DNA of 64,000 nucleotides from Planctomycetota bacterium (lineage in GTDB: Bacteria; Planctomycetota; UBA8742; UBA2392): contig JADLAK010000095.1 in NCBI GenBank assembly GCA_020848275.1, positions 17,816-81,815 on the forward strand. Direction: 5' to 3'. The translations under genes and the position numbers were made by a program. Positions 52,451-61,600 of the stretch are shown here, piece by piece (the stretch's first letter is position 1; each line of letters starts with the position of its first letter). The notes below the pieces were generated by a model, which made no database searches, was not told where the DNA came from, and saw only the letters and a list, made by a program, of their open reading frames with translations.

Positions 52451-52957
52451 ATGCACCAAAGTGACGTCGAGAGGCTGTTCAAAGAGCACGCGCGGGCCGT
52501 CCATGCCGCCGTGTACTCGGTCACGCTCGACCGCGACGCCGCCGAAGATGCCGTGCAGGAAGCGTTTGTGCGTCTGCTTCGCACCCCGCCGGGCGACCAG
52601 TCGAACCTGCCGGCCTGGCTCAAGCGCGTGGCGGTCAACCACGCCATCGACGTGCTCAGGCGCAAGGGACGCATTAAGCCGCTGGGCGAGACGGAGCCCG
52701 AACAGCCGCCGCAAGCCGATCCTATTACGGACATCAACCCGAAGCTGACGGCGGCGCTGCAACGAATTTCGCCCGACCAGCGCGCCGCGGTGCTGGCTGT
52801 CGACCGCGACGGCATGGCTTACGCCGATGCGGCGGCGCTGCTGGGCAGCCAGTTGAGCAAACTGAAGTCGGATTTGTGCCGTGGGCGGCGCGCGCTGCTG
52901 GAACTGTTGAAGGGCGCAGTGGAACCGGGGTTGCCAACCCCAGCGAGGCAGTCATGA
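52451..52957 (+). CDS. ECF-type RNA polymerase sigma factor
   Basis: 168 residues. Region 2 is at about residues 8-75, with DAAEDAVQEAFVRLLR and LPAWLKRVAVNHAIDVLRR. Region 4 is at about 95-155, with ISPDQRAAVLAVDRDGMAYADAAALLG and SKLKSDLCRGRRALLELL. It lacks region 3, as ECF sigmas do. It overlaps the DUF4349 gene by four bases (ATGA), so that protein is probably its regulator. No target promoter motif was found in front of it. Confidence 0.9.
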   Translation: MHQSDVERLFKEHARAVHAAVYSVTLDRDAAEDAVQEAFVRLLRTPPGDQSNLPAWLKRVAVNHAIDVLRRKGRIKPLGETEPEQPPQADPITDINPKLTAALQRISPDQRAAVLAVDRDGMAYADAAALLGSQLSKLKSDLCRGRRALLELLKGAVEPGLPTPARQS

Positions 52958-54201
52958 ACGAAGAATACAACAAGCCTCTGACGCCCGATGAAGCGGCCAT
53001 CACCGATTATCTCAGCGGCGTGCTGAAGAACGTCCCGCCGCCCGTTGCGCCCGCGAGTGAAGACCGCGCGCGCTTGGAGGAACTCATGCAACTGCGCAAC
53101 GAAATCAGCGAGGCCGCGATTGCCACGCCGGATATGACCACGACCTTCAACGACGTGATCCGCCGCGCAGGCAAACCCGGCGTCGTGGGCTCGCTGCTCG
53201 ACGCCATGTCAAGCCGCTGGGGATTTAGGCTGACCGCGGCGGCGGCGGTGTTTGTTGTATTCGTAAGCGGTTTGGTCATCTCCGCCAAGCTTGGTTCCGG
53301 AGGTGTGGCGTTCAATGGTGTAGCCCAAGTCGAACAGTATCCCACTGCGGAGGCTCGTCGTAACGGACCCAATCCCAACAATCTTCCCCCTGCGGATATG
53401 AGTTCCTCTCGGGGCCACGACGAAGCGAGTCTTCGCGAACCTCTTACCATCACGCTAAACAAGGACGTTCCCCCCACCTACACCGGCACGTTTTCGACTC
53501 CCGAATCTACGCCCGTGGGCAATAAAAACATCTGGGCCAACACGATGATTCGTCGCGGCTCACTTGGCTTGCGGCACGAGAACCCCGCGGACATCCAGCG
53601 CAAGATTCTGGACGAGCTCACAATGTACGGCGGTCTGATCATCAATCTCAACCGCAACGGAGTCGGAGAAAACACGGCAATCGGAATGGAACTCAGTGTG
53701 CCGAGTGAGAAATTCGCCAAGTTCGTGGTAGCCGTCAGCGCCTTTGGCGAAGTCATCAGCCAGAGTGAGTCGGCGCAGGACGCCGTTGGCGAGATTGTCG
53801 ACAACGAAGCGGCGCTGGCGGAGGCCAAGGACTATCTCAAGCGGCTGGACACGTTGGCCGAAAAAGCGCCCGCGAGTCTCTCAGAGGCTCAGAACCTTGA
53901 GGCCGAACGCCGCCGCGCCCGCTACGACATCGAGCGTTACACACGTGCACTCGACAAGCTGAAGGAACGCACGTCTATGGCGACGCTCAACGTTTCGATC
54001 TCGACCAAGCGCCCGGAGATCGCCGTCGTCGCGCCGGCCTCGCCCTTCCAGAAGGCGGTCAACGACGGCCTTGATGGATTGACGAAGTTCGCCGCGGGCC
54101 TGCTGCAGATCTTCCTGGTCACGCTGCCCCTGAGCATCCCGCTGATGATTTTCCTGGTCGTGCTGCTGCGCCGCCGCCGCAAAGTGCCCTACGGTCAGTA
54201 A
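52954..54201 (+). CDS. DUF4349 membrane protein, candidate sigma regulator
   Basis: About 415 residues. The N-terminus (about 1-85) is cytoplasmic and could contact the sigma factor, followed by a helix at about 88-110 (VFVVFVSGLVISAK). Residues about 190-385 carry the DUF4349 domain with a coiled-coil stretch (LEAERRRARYDIERYTRALDKLKE), and a second helix near the C-terminus (IFLVTLPLSIPLMIFLVVLL) is followed by RRRRK. It probably spans the membrane twice. DUF4349 proteins are often encoded beside ECF sigma factors; anti-sigma activity is inferred from overlap and topology. Confidence 0.78.
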   Translation: MNEEYNKPLTPDEAAITDYLSGVLKNVPPPVAPASEDRARLEELMQLRNEISEAAIATPDMTTTFNDVIRRAGKPGVVGSLLDAMSSRWGFRLTAAAAVFVVFVSGLVISAKLGSGGVAFNGVAQVEQYPTAEARRNGPNPNNLPPADMSSSRGHDEASLREPLTITLNKDVPPTYTGTFSTPESTPVGNKNIWANTMIRRGSLGLRHENPADIQRKILDELTMYGGLIINLNRNGVGENTAIGMELSVPSEKFAKFVVAVSAFGEVISQSESAQDAVGEIVDNEAALAEAKDYLKRLDTLAEKAPASLSEAQNLEAERRRARYDIERYTRALDKLKERTSMATLNVSISTKRPEIAVVAPASPFQKAVNDGLDGLTKFAAGLLQIFLVTLPLSIPLMIFLVVLLRRRRKVPYGQ

Positions 54202-54202
54202 A

Positions 54203-54271
54203 GCAACCGCCGATAACAACGGATGGACGCCGACAAAACATCGGCGTTCATCTGCGTTTATCGGCGGTTGC
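54203..54271. repeat. Long palindromic repeat before the aldolase gene
   Basis: GCAACCGCCGATA (54203-54215) pairs perfectly with TATCGGCGGTTGC (54259-54271), with a further inner GATGGACGCCGA/TCGGCGTTCATC stem. The 69-base hairpin ends 28 bases before the aldolase ATG and just after the DUF4349 stop, so it may act as a terminator stem. Confidence 0.65.
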
Positions 54272-54298
54272 ATTGGCCGTTTTGGGTATTCTGTACGC

Positions 54299-55219
54299 AT
54301 GCTCGAGTTCCTCTCCAAGATGTACGTGCCTGCCAACCGCGATAAATACGCGATCGGGCAATTCAATATTTCCAACCTCGAGTTTGCGCAGGCCGCGGTC
54401 GCCGCCGCAACCGAGAGCAAAGCGCCGATCATCCTGGCCGCGAGTTCGAGCGCGATCAAATATGCGGGCATCGAGCAACTTGTGGCGATCGTGAAATCGC
54501 TCGCCGATAAGGCAACCGTGCCGATTGCTCTTCATTTGGATCATGGAGCGGACATCAAACAGGCCGCCGAGTGCGTCAAACACGGCTTCACCAGCGTGAT
54601 GATCGACGCCAGCGACAAGCTGCTGGAAGAAAACATCCGCATCACGCGCGAAGTCGTGGCGCTCGCGCACACCAGCGGCGTGACGGTCGAAGCGGAGTTG
54701 GGTCGTTTAGGTGGAATTGAAGACGACCTCAACGTTGCTATTAAAGATGCGCATTTGACGGACCCCGCCGAGGCCGAACGGTTTGTGCACGAGACCGGCT
54801 GCGATGCGCTCGCCGTCGCCGTCGGCACCAGCCACGGCGCCTATAAATTCAAAGGCAAGCCGATCATCGCCTTTGACCGTATCGCCGAGATCAAGAAGCG
54901 CGTCGGTATCCCGCTGGTGCTGCACGGCGCGAGCAGCGTCGAGCCCAGCGCCGTGGCCACGATCAACCGCTTTGGCGGCAAGATCGACGACGCCCACGGG
55001 CTCGAGGATGACAGCTACAAGCGCGCCGTCAGCCTCGGCGTCTGCAAAGTCAACATCGACACCGATCTGCGGCTGGTCTGGACCGCGACGTTGCGCAAGC
55101 TGCTGGCGGAAAATCCCGCCGAGTTCGACCCGCGCAAGTTGCTGGGCCCCGCGCGCGATGCCGTGCGCGACGAGATTAAACACAAGATCAAGCTTCTCGG
55201 CAGCGCCGGCAAAGCGTGA
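54299..55219 (+). CDS. fba: Class II fructose-bisphosphate aldolase
   Basis: 306 residues of the zinc-dependent class II family. LHLDHGADIK (zinc His), VEAELGRLGG, GTSHGAYK (zinc His) and VLHGASSV (third zinc His) are in the expected order, with NIDTDLR near the end. It splits fructose-1,6-bisphosphate into dihydroxyacetone phosphate and glyceraldehyde-3-phosphate in glycolysis. A related tagatose-bisphosphate aldolase (GatY/KbaY type) is possible but less likely. It stands between a palindromic repeat and an uncharacterised gene. Confidence 0.93.
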   Translation: MLEFLSKMYVPANRDKYAIGQFNISNLEFAQAAVAAATESKAPIILAASSSAIKYAGIEQLVAIVKSLADKATVPIALHLDHGADIKQAAECVKHGFTSVMIDASDKLLEENIRITREVVALAHTSGVTVEAELGRLGGIEDDLNVAIKDAHLTDPAEAERFVHETGCDALAVAVGTSHGAYKFKGKPIIAFDRIAEIKKRVGIPLVLHGASSVEPSAVATINRFGGKIDDAHGLEDDSYKRAVSLGVCKVNIDTDLRLVWTATLRKLLAENPAEFDPRKLLGPARDAVRDEIKHKIKLLGSAGKA

Positions 55220-55261
55220 TTGCGGGGATGACTCTGTCGCGCCGGTGGGTAAACTCATCAT

Positions 55262-56371
55262 GTGGATAACGAACGGGAAAATGCGTTCGGTCAGCCGTCC
55301 GGCCAAACACCGGTAGATTCCGACGTGACGCATACGCCGCAGTCACCGCCTGTGCACCCTCAGCCTGTGCCGCCATTCCAGCAGCAATCGCCTCCGCCGC
55401 AACCTTACCCATACCCACCGCCATATCCGCCGCAAGTTCCCGGCCAGCCGCATCCCGCGTACATGCACCAGCAAGGATATGCGCCGGGTCAGGAACCCAT
55501 TTATTACCCCTCTAAGCGCAAGGAAACCGACATGGTTACCGAGGCGGTGCTTGGCCCGTTCCTCGGCAAACTCGTCGGAGATGCAATCGCGCCCGCGCCG
55601 CAACTGGCGCCTCCGCCCCAGGGCCGCACTAATCCGCGCAAACGCTCGCTTGTAGAAAGACAGCAGGTGCTGGCCGGCGGAGTCGAGGCAACAGCACACG
55701 GGGAAATCTCGAAGTACAAATTTCTGGCGATGGCCGGTTTGATCATCATTCTGTTTCCCATTGGGATCGTTACGCACTTCATGTCAGCCGCTGAGCGCGA
55801 CCAACGCCGCAAACAGGACGAAGAAATCGCGCGGCAAATGGAATCTACAAAGAACGCCAGAATTCAGGCCGAACGTATGCAAATTCTCTCCCGTGAAGAC
55901 TTGAACGTCGAAGCGATGCAGAACGGTGTGGACCTTCGCAAAGCTGAAATCTGGGGTAAACAGGACGGTCGTCGTACTTACGACCTGACTTACGACCTCG
56001 ACACCTTCGACGGGCCAGTGATCTTTTCGCGTCTGTATCTTTCGAGTATCAGCGGGTTGGTGGGAAGCCAGAGGACAGTCGAAGTTCGCCGTCTCGAGGC
56101 CCTGGCGAAAAAGCGCGGCGCTGAATTGCTTACGGTCCCGCTTCCGTTTGAATGGGAAGGCACGGGTCGCATGTATCGGTTCATCCGCGGCCAGGACGTG
56201 ATTGGAACCGCGTTTGTTGTGACGCGCGACGACGCGGTCGTTTCAACATGCGTGCTGGGTTTTGGACAAACCGCTGAAACGCTGGCTCCCATTTTCAAAT
56301 CGACGCTTGACCGGGTTGTGTCTTTTGAGTTTCTCTCACCAGACGATTTCTCATTTGAATTAGGCGATTAA
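55262..56371 (+). CDS. Proline/glutamine-rich membrane protein of unknown function
   Basis: 369 residues from GTG 55262. The first 70 residues are low complexity, rich in Pro, Gln and Tyr (PPFQQQSPPPQPYPYPPPYP). A transmembrane helix lies at about 160-178 (LAMAGLIIILFPIGIVTHFM), followed by a charged linker (RRKQDEEIARQME) and a C-terminal domain ending SFELGD. The gene is visibly less GC-rich than its neighbours. No family was recognised. The disordered N-terminus faces the cytoplasm if the helix runs inside-out. Confidence 0.65.
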   Translation: MDNERENAFGQPSGQTPVDSDVTHTPQSPPVHPQPVPPFQQQSPPPQPYPYPPPYPPQVPGQPHPAYMHQQGYAPGQEPIYYPSKRKETDMVTEAVLGPFLGKLVGDAIAPAPQLAPPPQGRTNPRKRSLVERQQVLAGGVEATAHGEISKYKFLAMAGLIIILFPIGIVTHFMSAAERDQRRKQDEEIARQMESTKNARIQAERMQILSREDLNVEAMQNGVDLRKAEIWGKQDGRRTYDLTYDLDTFDGPVIFSRLYLSSISGLVGSQRTVEVRRLEALAKKRGAELLTVPLPFEWEGTGRMYRFIRGQDVIGTAFVVTRDDAVVSTCVLGFGQTAETLAPIFKSTLDRVVSFEFLSPDDFSFELGD

Positions 56372-56401
56372 ACATGTCGCCAGCGCGGTTAAAGTAGAAG
56401 C

Positions 56402-57055
56402 ATGATGCCGCAGCCTGAACCACCCGCAATTCCCGCATCGCACTCGTCCGACGTAACTTCCGCGAAGTCGGACGCGCCTCCGCCGCTGGCCGCAGTTAAT
56501 CCGCAATCCGCAATTCCCAATCCGCAATTGCCCCTGCCGACCTACGTCGCCATCGATTTCGAGACCGCCGATTACACCGCCGACAGCGCGTGCGCCGTGG
56601 GCCTGGTGCGCGTCGAAAACGGCCGCGTCACGCGCCGCGTGCGCCAACTGATCCGCCCGCCCAACCCGCGCGTGCGCTTTACCGAAATCCACGGCATCCG
56701 CTGGACCGACGTCTGCGACAAGCCGACGTTCGCCGAGGCCTGGCCGATCCTCGCGCCGGTGATCGAGGGCGCGCATTTCCTGGTCGCACACAACGCGGGC
56801 TTTGACCGCAAAGTCCTCCTGACCTGCTGCGAACTCGCGGGCTTGCCGCCGCCGACGCAACACTTTCACTGCACCGTCAAACTTGCGCGCCGCGCGTTTG
56901 GCTTGCGGCTGGCCAACCTGCCCGCGGTCTGCGGCTTTCTCGGCATTACCCTCAACCACCACGAACCGCTGAGCGACGCCGAGGGTTGCGCGGGCATCAT
57001 GCTGGCTGTGCTGCGCAGCAACCCGGCGCTGGTGAAGTTCCGGCGCGCGCCGTGA
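56402..57055 (+). CDS. DnaQ-like DEDDh 3'-5' exonuclease
   Basis: 217 residues. ExoI AIDFETAD (Asp52, Glu54), ExoII HNAGFDRK and ExoIII HHEPLSDAEG mark the DEDDh superfamily, as in the Pol III epsilon subunit and RNase T. The exonuclease domain begins near residue 46; the 45 residues before it are low complexity and partly encoded by the repeat AATCCGCAATCCGCAATTCC (56502-56521), so they may be non-essential or mis-started. Role (proofreading, RNA processing or repair) unresolved; a free-standing DnaQ-like protein is most likely. It is 12 bases before the next gene. Confidence 0.85.
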   Translation: MMPQPEPPAIPASHSSDVTSAKSDAPPPLAAVNPQSAIPNPQLPLPTYVAIDFETADYTADSACAVGLVRVENGRVTRRVRQLIRPPNPRVRFTEIHGIRWTDVCDKPTFAEAWPILAPVIEGAHFLVAHNAGFDRKVLLTCCELAGLPPPTQHFHCTVKLARRAFGLRLANLPAVCGFLGITLNHHEPLSDAEGCAGIMLAVLRSNPALVKFRRAP

Positions 57056-57067
57056 TATAACACCCCC

Positions 57068-58435
57068 ATGAACCTTGCACCCCAGGATGTCGCGTTGGGA
57101 CTTGGCATCGGCGTTGCCGTCGGCGCGCTCGTCGGCATCGAGCGCGAGCGCAAGGCCCAGAACGACAACAAGCCCGCCTTTGGCGGCATCCGCACCTTCC
57201 CGCTGATAGGCCTGGCGGGCGGGCTGGGCGCGTTGATGGCCGATTCGCTGGGAGTGGCCGCACTCGCACTGCCGTTCCTCGCCGTGACGGCGCTGCTGGT
57301 CGCCTCCTATCTGCGCCAGCCGCGCAGCGAGGAAAAGCCCCGCCTTGGCATGACCAGCGAAGTCGCGGCGCTGGTCGTCTTCTGCATCGGCGCGCTGCCC
57401 TTCGTCGAGGCCGTCGGGCTCGATTTCCGCAACCGGCTGATCCTGTGTTGCGCGCTCGGCGTCGTGGTGATGGCGGCGCTGGCGCTGCGTGAGCCGCTGC
57501 ACAAGCTCGCGGGTAAAGTCAGCGGCGAGGACATGTACGCCACGGTGCGATTTGCGCTGATGGCAGCCGTCGCGCTGCCGCTGCTGCCCGACCACGACTA
57601 CGGGCCCTACGAGGTGTTGAACCCGTTCAAGATCGGCCTGGTCGTCGTGCTGATCGCGGGCATCAGCTTTTTCGGTTACGTCGCCGTGCGCGTGCTTGGG
57701 CCCCGCAAGGGCATCGGCATCACCGCGATTTTCGGAGGACTGGCGTCCTCCACCGCCGTGACCCTGAGCTTCAGCGGCCGCACCAAACAACAGCCCGAAT
57801 TCATCGACGCATTTGCGCTGGCGATTGTGCTCGCCTCGACCATTATGTTCCCGCGCCTCGCCGTCGAAATCAGCGCCGTGCAGATGCCGCTGCTCGCCAG
57901 GGCCGCGCCGTCGCTGGGCGCGATGCTCGGCGTAGGTTTGATCGGCTGCGTGGTGCTTTGGTTCCTTTCGGGCAAAAAGGGCGCGCCGGGGACCGCGAAA
58001 TCGAAGAAGTACCACAAGGCCAAGGAGGGCGAAGCGCCGCCCGCCGAAGAATCCGGCGAACCGCGCCTCAACAACCCCTTCAGCCTCAAGCAGGCCTTGA
58101 AGCTTGGCCTGGCGTACGCCGTGATCCGCTTCGTTGCGGCGGCGGCGCACGACCAGTTTGGCTCGGCGGGTCTGTTCGCATCGTCGGCGCTGGCGGGCTT
58201 GACCGACGTCGACGCGATCACGATCAGCGTCTGCCGCATGTTCGAAAAAAGCGCGGTGCAAGCCAGTGACGCGGTGCTGGCCATTACGCTGGCGGCCCTG
58301 AGCAACACGCTGACGAAAACCGGCATCGCGTTTTTCCTCGGCGGGCGCAAACTGGGGCTGATCGTGGCGGCAGTGCTGGTGCCCGCGACGATCGCGGGCG
58401 TAATTGCGGCGTTGATCATGCGCGGCATGGGTTGA
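57068..58435 (+). CDS. MgtC/DUF4010-type multi-pass membrane protein
   Basis: 455 residues with about twelve hydrophobic helices. The N-terminal 150 residues resemble the MgtC/SapB fold (GVAVGALVGIERERKAQNDNKPAFGGIRTFPLIG), and the C-terminal part continues as in DUF4010 proteins (SSALAGLTDVDAITIS and LSNTLTKTGIAFFLGG). The substrate is unknown; MgtC relatives are linked to magnesium or phosphate homeostasis, and DUF4010 proteins are uncharacterised. A lysine-rich loop (KKYHKAKEGEAPPAEESGE) lies near residues 318-335. Its start is 12 bases after the exonuclease stop. Confidence 0.8.
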   Translation: MNLAPQDVALGLGIGVAVGALVGIERERKAQNDNKPAFGGIRTFPLIGLAGGLGALMADSLGVAALALPFLAVTALLVASYLRQPRSEEKPRLGMTSEVAALVVFCIGALPFVEAVGLDFRNRLILCCALGVVVMAALALREPLHKLAGKVSGEDMYATVRFALMAAVALPLLPDHDYGPYEVLNPFKIGLVVVLIAGISFFGYVAVRVLGPRKGIGITAIFGGLASSTAVTLSFSGRTKQQPEFIDAFALAIVLASTIMFPRLAVEISAVQMPLLARAAPSLGAMLGVGLIGCVVLWFLSGKKGAPGTAKSKKYHKAKEGEAPPAEESGEPRLNNPFSLKQALKLGLAYAVIRFVAAAAHDQFGSAGLFASSALAGLTDVDAITISVCRMFEKSAVQASDAVLAITLAALSNTLTKTGIAFFLGGRKLGLIVAAVLVPATIAGVIAALIMRGMG

Positions 58436-58451
58436 ACAGCTTAAAAGCTGT

Positions 58452-58600
58452 CCGCAGATGACGCAGATTAGCGCAGATTGGATTTGGACATCGCGATGGC
58501 TGTCGTTATCTGCGGCCATCTGCGAAATCTGCGGATAAGCAGTTGCTTTGTTGTTTTCCGTGTAACTCCGTGCTTTCCGTGGACTAAAGCCGTTGGTGTT
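58452..58600. repeat. Palindromic repeat families C around 58.5 kb
   Basis: CGCAGATGACGCAGATT and CGCAGATTGG on the left mirror TTATCTGCGG and ATCTGCGAAATCTGCGG on the right (to about 58538), and a separate TTTTCCGTGTAACTCCGTGC/TTTCCGTGG block follows (about 58555-58582). It precedes the beta-solenoid gene and lies outside its predicted coding start. Confidence 0.65.
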
Positions 58601-58624
58601 AGAAATGCTTTGTTGGAGGCGGGC

Positions 58625-61600
58625 ATGAAACTCTTGCGATTGGTCTGCGTTGCCGCGCTGCTGGTGCTTTCGGCCGTGAGAATTCCCGCCGAAGACGCCG
58701 CCGCGAAACCGCCTGTTAAACCCGATGCCGACGCGGTCGCGCGCGGCTGGTGGGACGCCGCAAAAACCGAAATCCGCGCCGCGCTGAAGGACTCCGGCCG
58801 CACCGAGGACGATCTCGAGCAGCCGGCGTGGTACGCGATGCCCTACAACACGCTGGGACGAATGCCGCTGGTCGATACGGCGCTGGCCAAACCGCTCGAC
58901 GCGCCGGAAATCGCGCTCTGGGCTGACAAACAAGCCCGCGACAACTGCTACAGTTTTGCCGGGTTGCTCAATCTCGCCGACAATTTGGCCAATGCCACGA
59001 CGGCGAAGGTCGATCCGCCGGACGTCAAAGACGAAAAGAAGCCAGAGCATCCTAAGGAGTGGATTGCTGGTGGCGGAGTGGTGGCGACTTCCCTCCAGTC
59101 GAAGGAAGGTATCCCAGAGCGGGTACGCCAAGAGGTCTACTCCTTGGTTGGCCCTTTGGGACACGCGGCCTTGAGCGTCGAAATGATGCTGCGGCGCCTG
59201 AGCCCAATTCAGCGTGCCAAACTTGAGAACGTGCTGCTGCGCGGCTTTCTTCTGCCCGCCGGCTCGGGCGAACAAAGGTTCCGCGCTTTCACCGCGCCGA
59301 TGGGCGATATTCCCGAACTCATGTCTACCTTTGGCCAAGTTGATTTCGTCCGGTTGACCACGGGTTTGTCGCTGCTTGCACGTGAACTCGGCCAGGTCTG
59401 CCGCAATTTGCGCGACGCGATGGCCGACCCGCAAACGCCGCAAATCGCGGGTGTTTTGTTCTCCGCTGAGACCTCGATTGGCCGCGTGATTATCGGCGGG
59501 ACGGGCAATGACACCTACACCGAAGACGCCGCACTGATCGTCGACCTCGGCGGTGACGACAAATATTTCAACAACGCGGGCGGCTCGCGGCCGGGCTGCC
59601 CGGTCTCCGTCGTCATCGACGTCAGCGGCGACGACCTCTACCAGGGCGGCGATTGCTGCCAGGGTTGCGGCGTCGCGGGCGTCGGCATCCTCGCCGATCT
59701 CGCGGGCAATGACCGCTACATCGCGGGCAATTATTCGCAGGGCTGCGCGCTCGGCGGCGTGGGCATGCTGCTCGATTGGTCCGGCGACGACGACTACATA
59801 GCCGACATCGCCGCACAAAGTTACGCGGCGTTCGGCTACAGCGTGTTGTCCGACGCCAAAGGCACGGACAACTACCGCATCAAGGCGATGGGGCTGGGCT
59901 GTGCGAGCACGCTTGGTGTCGCGATCATGGCCGACGGCGAGGGCGACGACGGCTATCGCGCGGGCGGCTATCCCGGCCAGGGCTTCTACAAAGACTACGA
60001 CGCGTCGTTCTGTTGCGGCGCGGCGACGGGCATGCGCGAGTGGCCGCCGACGGGCAAGACGACGCTGTATGGCGGCGTCGGGTTTTTCTCCGACGGCGCC
60101 GGCAACGACCGCTACAACACCTACGCGTTTGCCAACGGCGCGGGCTACTTGTTCAGCCTCGGCATGTGCGTTGAGAGCGGCGGCAACGACGTTTACACAG
60201 GCATGTTCTACACGCAGGGTTGCGGCTGCCACATGGGCGCCGGCGTTTGCATCGACCGTGGCGGCAACGACATTCACACCGGCGGTTTTGGCGGTGAGGG
60301 ATTTCACCACACGGGCGCGGTTGTTGATCGCGGCGTGGGCATCCTGCTGGAGATCGGCGGCAACGACATCTACGAAGGCGGCGGCGGCACGGGCTTTGCA
60401 ACCAAGCCCAGCGGCTGCGCGATCTGCGTGGACACCGCGGGCAACGACACCTACCTCGGCGACGGCACTAACGGCAAGGCGTACATGCCGCTGAGCGACA
60501 GCACGCAGAGCCAGGCGTTCTTTCTCGATTTCGGCGGCAAGGACAATTACCCGAAGCCGGAATTCAAAGACAACGCCACGTGGAGGCAGGACGACTTCGG
60601 CATGAGCCGCGACATGGAACTCGCCGAGCCGCCTGCTCGCACAGACGGCTGGAAACCGCCAGAGAAGCTCGAGGGCAAAGGCTCTGTCTCGACCTTCGAG
60701 CGCTTCCACACGACGTGGCGCGAAGCGGCACCCGCTGCACCGAAGTTTGATTGTCCGGACGCGATGGCCATTGCCTCGGCTGGACACCGTTACGCTCGGG
60801 CCGATGTCATCGATTTCGTGGGTCAGCTAAACGTCGCGCAGAGACTGAGCCCACAAGTATTTCGCGATTTGCGAACGCTCATGGTTTGCGACGATCCCCG
60901 CATGCGGCTGCTGTATGTCTGGGCACTGATTCAAGCAGAGTGCAACGACAAGGATGTGTTCAAGGATCTCTCGACGCGAATCGAGGGCGAGAAAAACCCG
61001 ATCGTTCGCGGCCTGATAGCGACGGCAATCGGCACAAGCAAACTGGACACCGACTTCACCATTAATCCACTTCTGAAATTGGAACAGGATCCGCACTGGT
61101 TCGTGCGTCGGCGCGCGGTTGCTGCATTCAAAAACTTTCCCAAGAAGATATGGGCACTCTGGATTCCAAGTGGTGTCGTAGAGAGAGAAAAGGATTTTCG
61201 CGTACTGGCACAGGCCCCAATTGTCCTTGCGGGGGCCAAACTTGACCAGAAATCTACCGCCGAGTGCGAGAACGTTCTCAAGAAGTTGATGGCGCATGAG
61301 AATGGTTTCGTGCAGGGCGAAGCGGTCTGGCAGCTCGTGATGACGTTCCCGACGGCGGAGAACTTTGGCGAAGCTGTCAAACGTGCGACATCGACCAACA
61401 AACCTTTACGAGATCTTAAAGTTCTTCCTCTATTAGGCCGCGTCACCGGCCTGACCATGAAGCCGGAAGAATGGGCGGCGTGGTGGGACAAGAACCAGAA
61501 GACCTTCGATGTTGCCAAGGCCGTCGCGCTGGCCAAAGAAATCAACGATGCCGAGGCGCTCTACAATAAAGGTCGAGCCCTTGAGGCAGTCGATGCCATG

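Noticed and set aside
58478..58624. 49-codon upstream extension of the solenoid gene
   Set aside because: The extension translates repeat family C and precedes a normal signal peptide and ribosome site at ATG 58625.
56360..60787. A very long minus-strand open frame (about 1475 codons) across the aldolase-to-solenoid region
   Set aside because: It is antisense to several well-supported genes with recognisable motifs (DEDDh, MgtC, solenoid). GC-rich DNA with codon-position bias often leaves the opposite frame open. Its translation has no domains.
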